Part shown: positions 63,450 through 64,000 of the stretch, in pieces
How the letters are laid out: each line of letters opens with the position of its first letter
Position numbering within the stretch: position 1 is the stretch's first letter
DNA from: Tupaia tana
Taxonomy: Eukaryota > Chordata > Mammalia > Scandentia > Tupaiidae
NCBI GenBank assembly: GCA_026018925.1
Contig: JAKSZU010000020.1
Location: 39,709,112 to 39,773,111, forward strand
Reading direction: 5' to 3'
Length of the DNA stretch: 64,000 nt
Program-made: the position numbers and the translations under genes
The notes under the pieces: generated by a model
What the model was told of the DNA's origin: nothing
What the model saw: only the letters and a program-made list of their open reading frames with translations
Databases searched by the model: none

Positions 63450-64000
63450 AAATCCACAATTGCTGTATCTTGGGGAGGGAGCTCAATTTGATCAAGCTTC
63501 CAGAAAAAACTACTAATTTACAGGGAAAAAAGTGGACAGAAGAACATGTGAAGTAACACCACATAGATACAATCAATAAAGTCTAAAATCCAGACTGTGG
63601 GAAACTGCCAGATAAATGAATTCCTAGAAAAAGAAAAGACTGGAAAGGAGAAGGAAAGGGGGGGAAGAGTGGAGAGAGAGAAGAGGGAAGGCTACCAATG
63701 AGGGTTCAGTCAGGGCAGCAGAACCACTTTGGGTGAGACAGGGATTTATTACGGGGCTCGGACCCGACCCTGGGAGAGCAGGTTAGCCAGGCTGTGAGCG
63801 GCTGGTGCCGGCCTGGGGCCAGGTGGCTGGCGAGCGCGAAAGGACGGAGAGCGTGAAGGAGGGGACAGGCAACAAGCTGGTGCCTGGTCTGTCTCTCCCT
63901 GGCCTCTCCCATTCCATGATGCGGTGACTTAGAGACACGCCAGGGCCAGTCGTGACGGAGTTGCACAGTCCCTGGTCCAGGACTTGGCCAAGCTGAAGGA
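63450..64000. other. unassigned; possible old L1 3' segment at the end
   Basis: 63640-63690 is a purine-rich GGGGAAG/GAGAG tract. From about 63700 the text (cagtcagggcagcagaacc, gggatttattacggggctcgg) resembles, in more GC-rich form, the old repeat at 5785. Confidence 0.35.

Noticed and set aside
1..64000. CRISPR arrays, operons or mobile bacterial elements
   Set aside because: The regular repeats are dispersed SINEs in both orientations with poly-A tails; the gene has spliceosomal introns. The DNA is mammalian.

Overview
The window is nuclear DNA from a placental mammal. It carries one complete protein-coding gene, TRA2B (transformer-2 beta splicing factor), on the + strand from about 25.5 to 47.65 kb. 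The rest is intergenic sequence and introns packed with retrotransposons. The exons, read and joined by their GT-AG borders, give a 288-residue protein (867 nt including the stop) that matches TRA2B as I know it in human in domain order and length. The species cannot be fixed from the sequence. The dominant SINEs are tRNA-derived and are not Alu, B1/B2, CAN, Bov, ERE or rabbit C repeats, so a simian primate, mouse-like rodent, carnivore, ruminant, horse or rabbit is unlikely. One 7SL-like fragment on the - strand (about 57.88-57.93 kb) mildly favours Euarchontoglires.

Layout. 0-25 kb: intergenic, with a MIR, a possible ERV LTR, an L2, a HAL1/half-L1-like element, an L1 3' end split by an LTR-like insertion, and dozens of SINEs. 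25.2-26.3 kb: CpG-island promoter, exon 1 and the start of intron 1, with a perfect CRE and three YY1-type sites. 26.3-37.7 kb: introns 1-3, with almost no recognisable young SINEs. This part holds the 276-nt stop-rich alternative ('poison') exon 2 (31256-31531), a truncated second copy of coding exon 3 (33965-34076), and exons 3-4. 37.7-46.7 kb: exons 5-10, with introns that again carry mostly old SINEs and, in intron 9, a decayed hAT transposon. 46.66-47.65 kb: 3' UTR with two AATAAA signals. 47.65-64 kb: intergenic sequence, again SINE-rich, with several inverted SINE pairs.

Two SINE families recur. The long one (about 250-270 bp) has a tRNA-like head (A box near TAGCGTAATGG, B box GGTTCGAGTCC), a body with a C6-T-G6 palindrome, a CT-rich stretch, and the 3' motif CCTATAGCAAAAACCTCTC followed by poly-A. 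The short one (about 130-180 bp) has a related tRNA head joined to a CT-rich stretch and an AAATTAAAATAAATAA tail. Many copies have clear target-site duplications, and nesting gives a relative order of insertion. Almost all open reading frames outside TRA2B are SINE translations and are not genes.

The most interesting signals are the partial duplication of TRA2B exon 3, which differs from the real exon only at CpG sites; the SINE-poor zone around the autoregulatory poison exon; and two inverted SINE pairs, one with an 82-bp perfectly matching tract and one forming a near-continuous hairpin.
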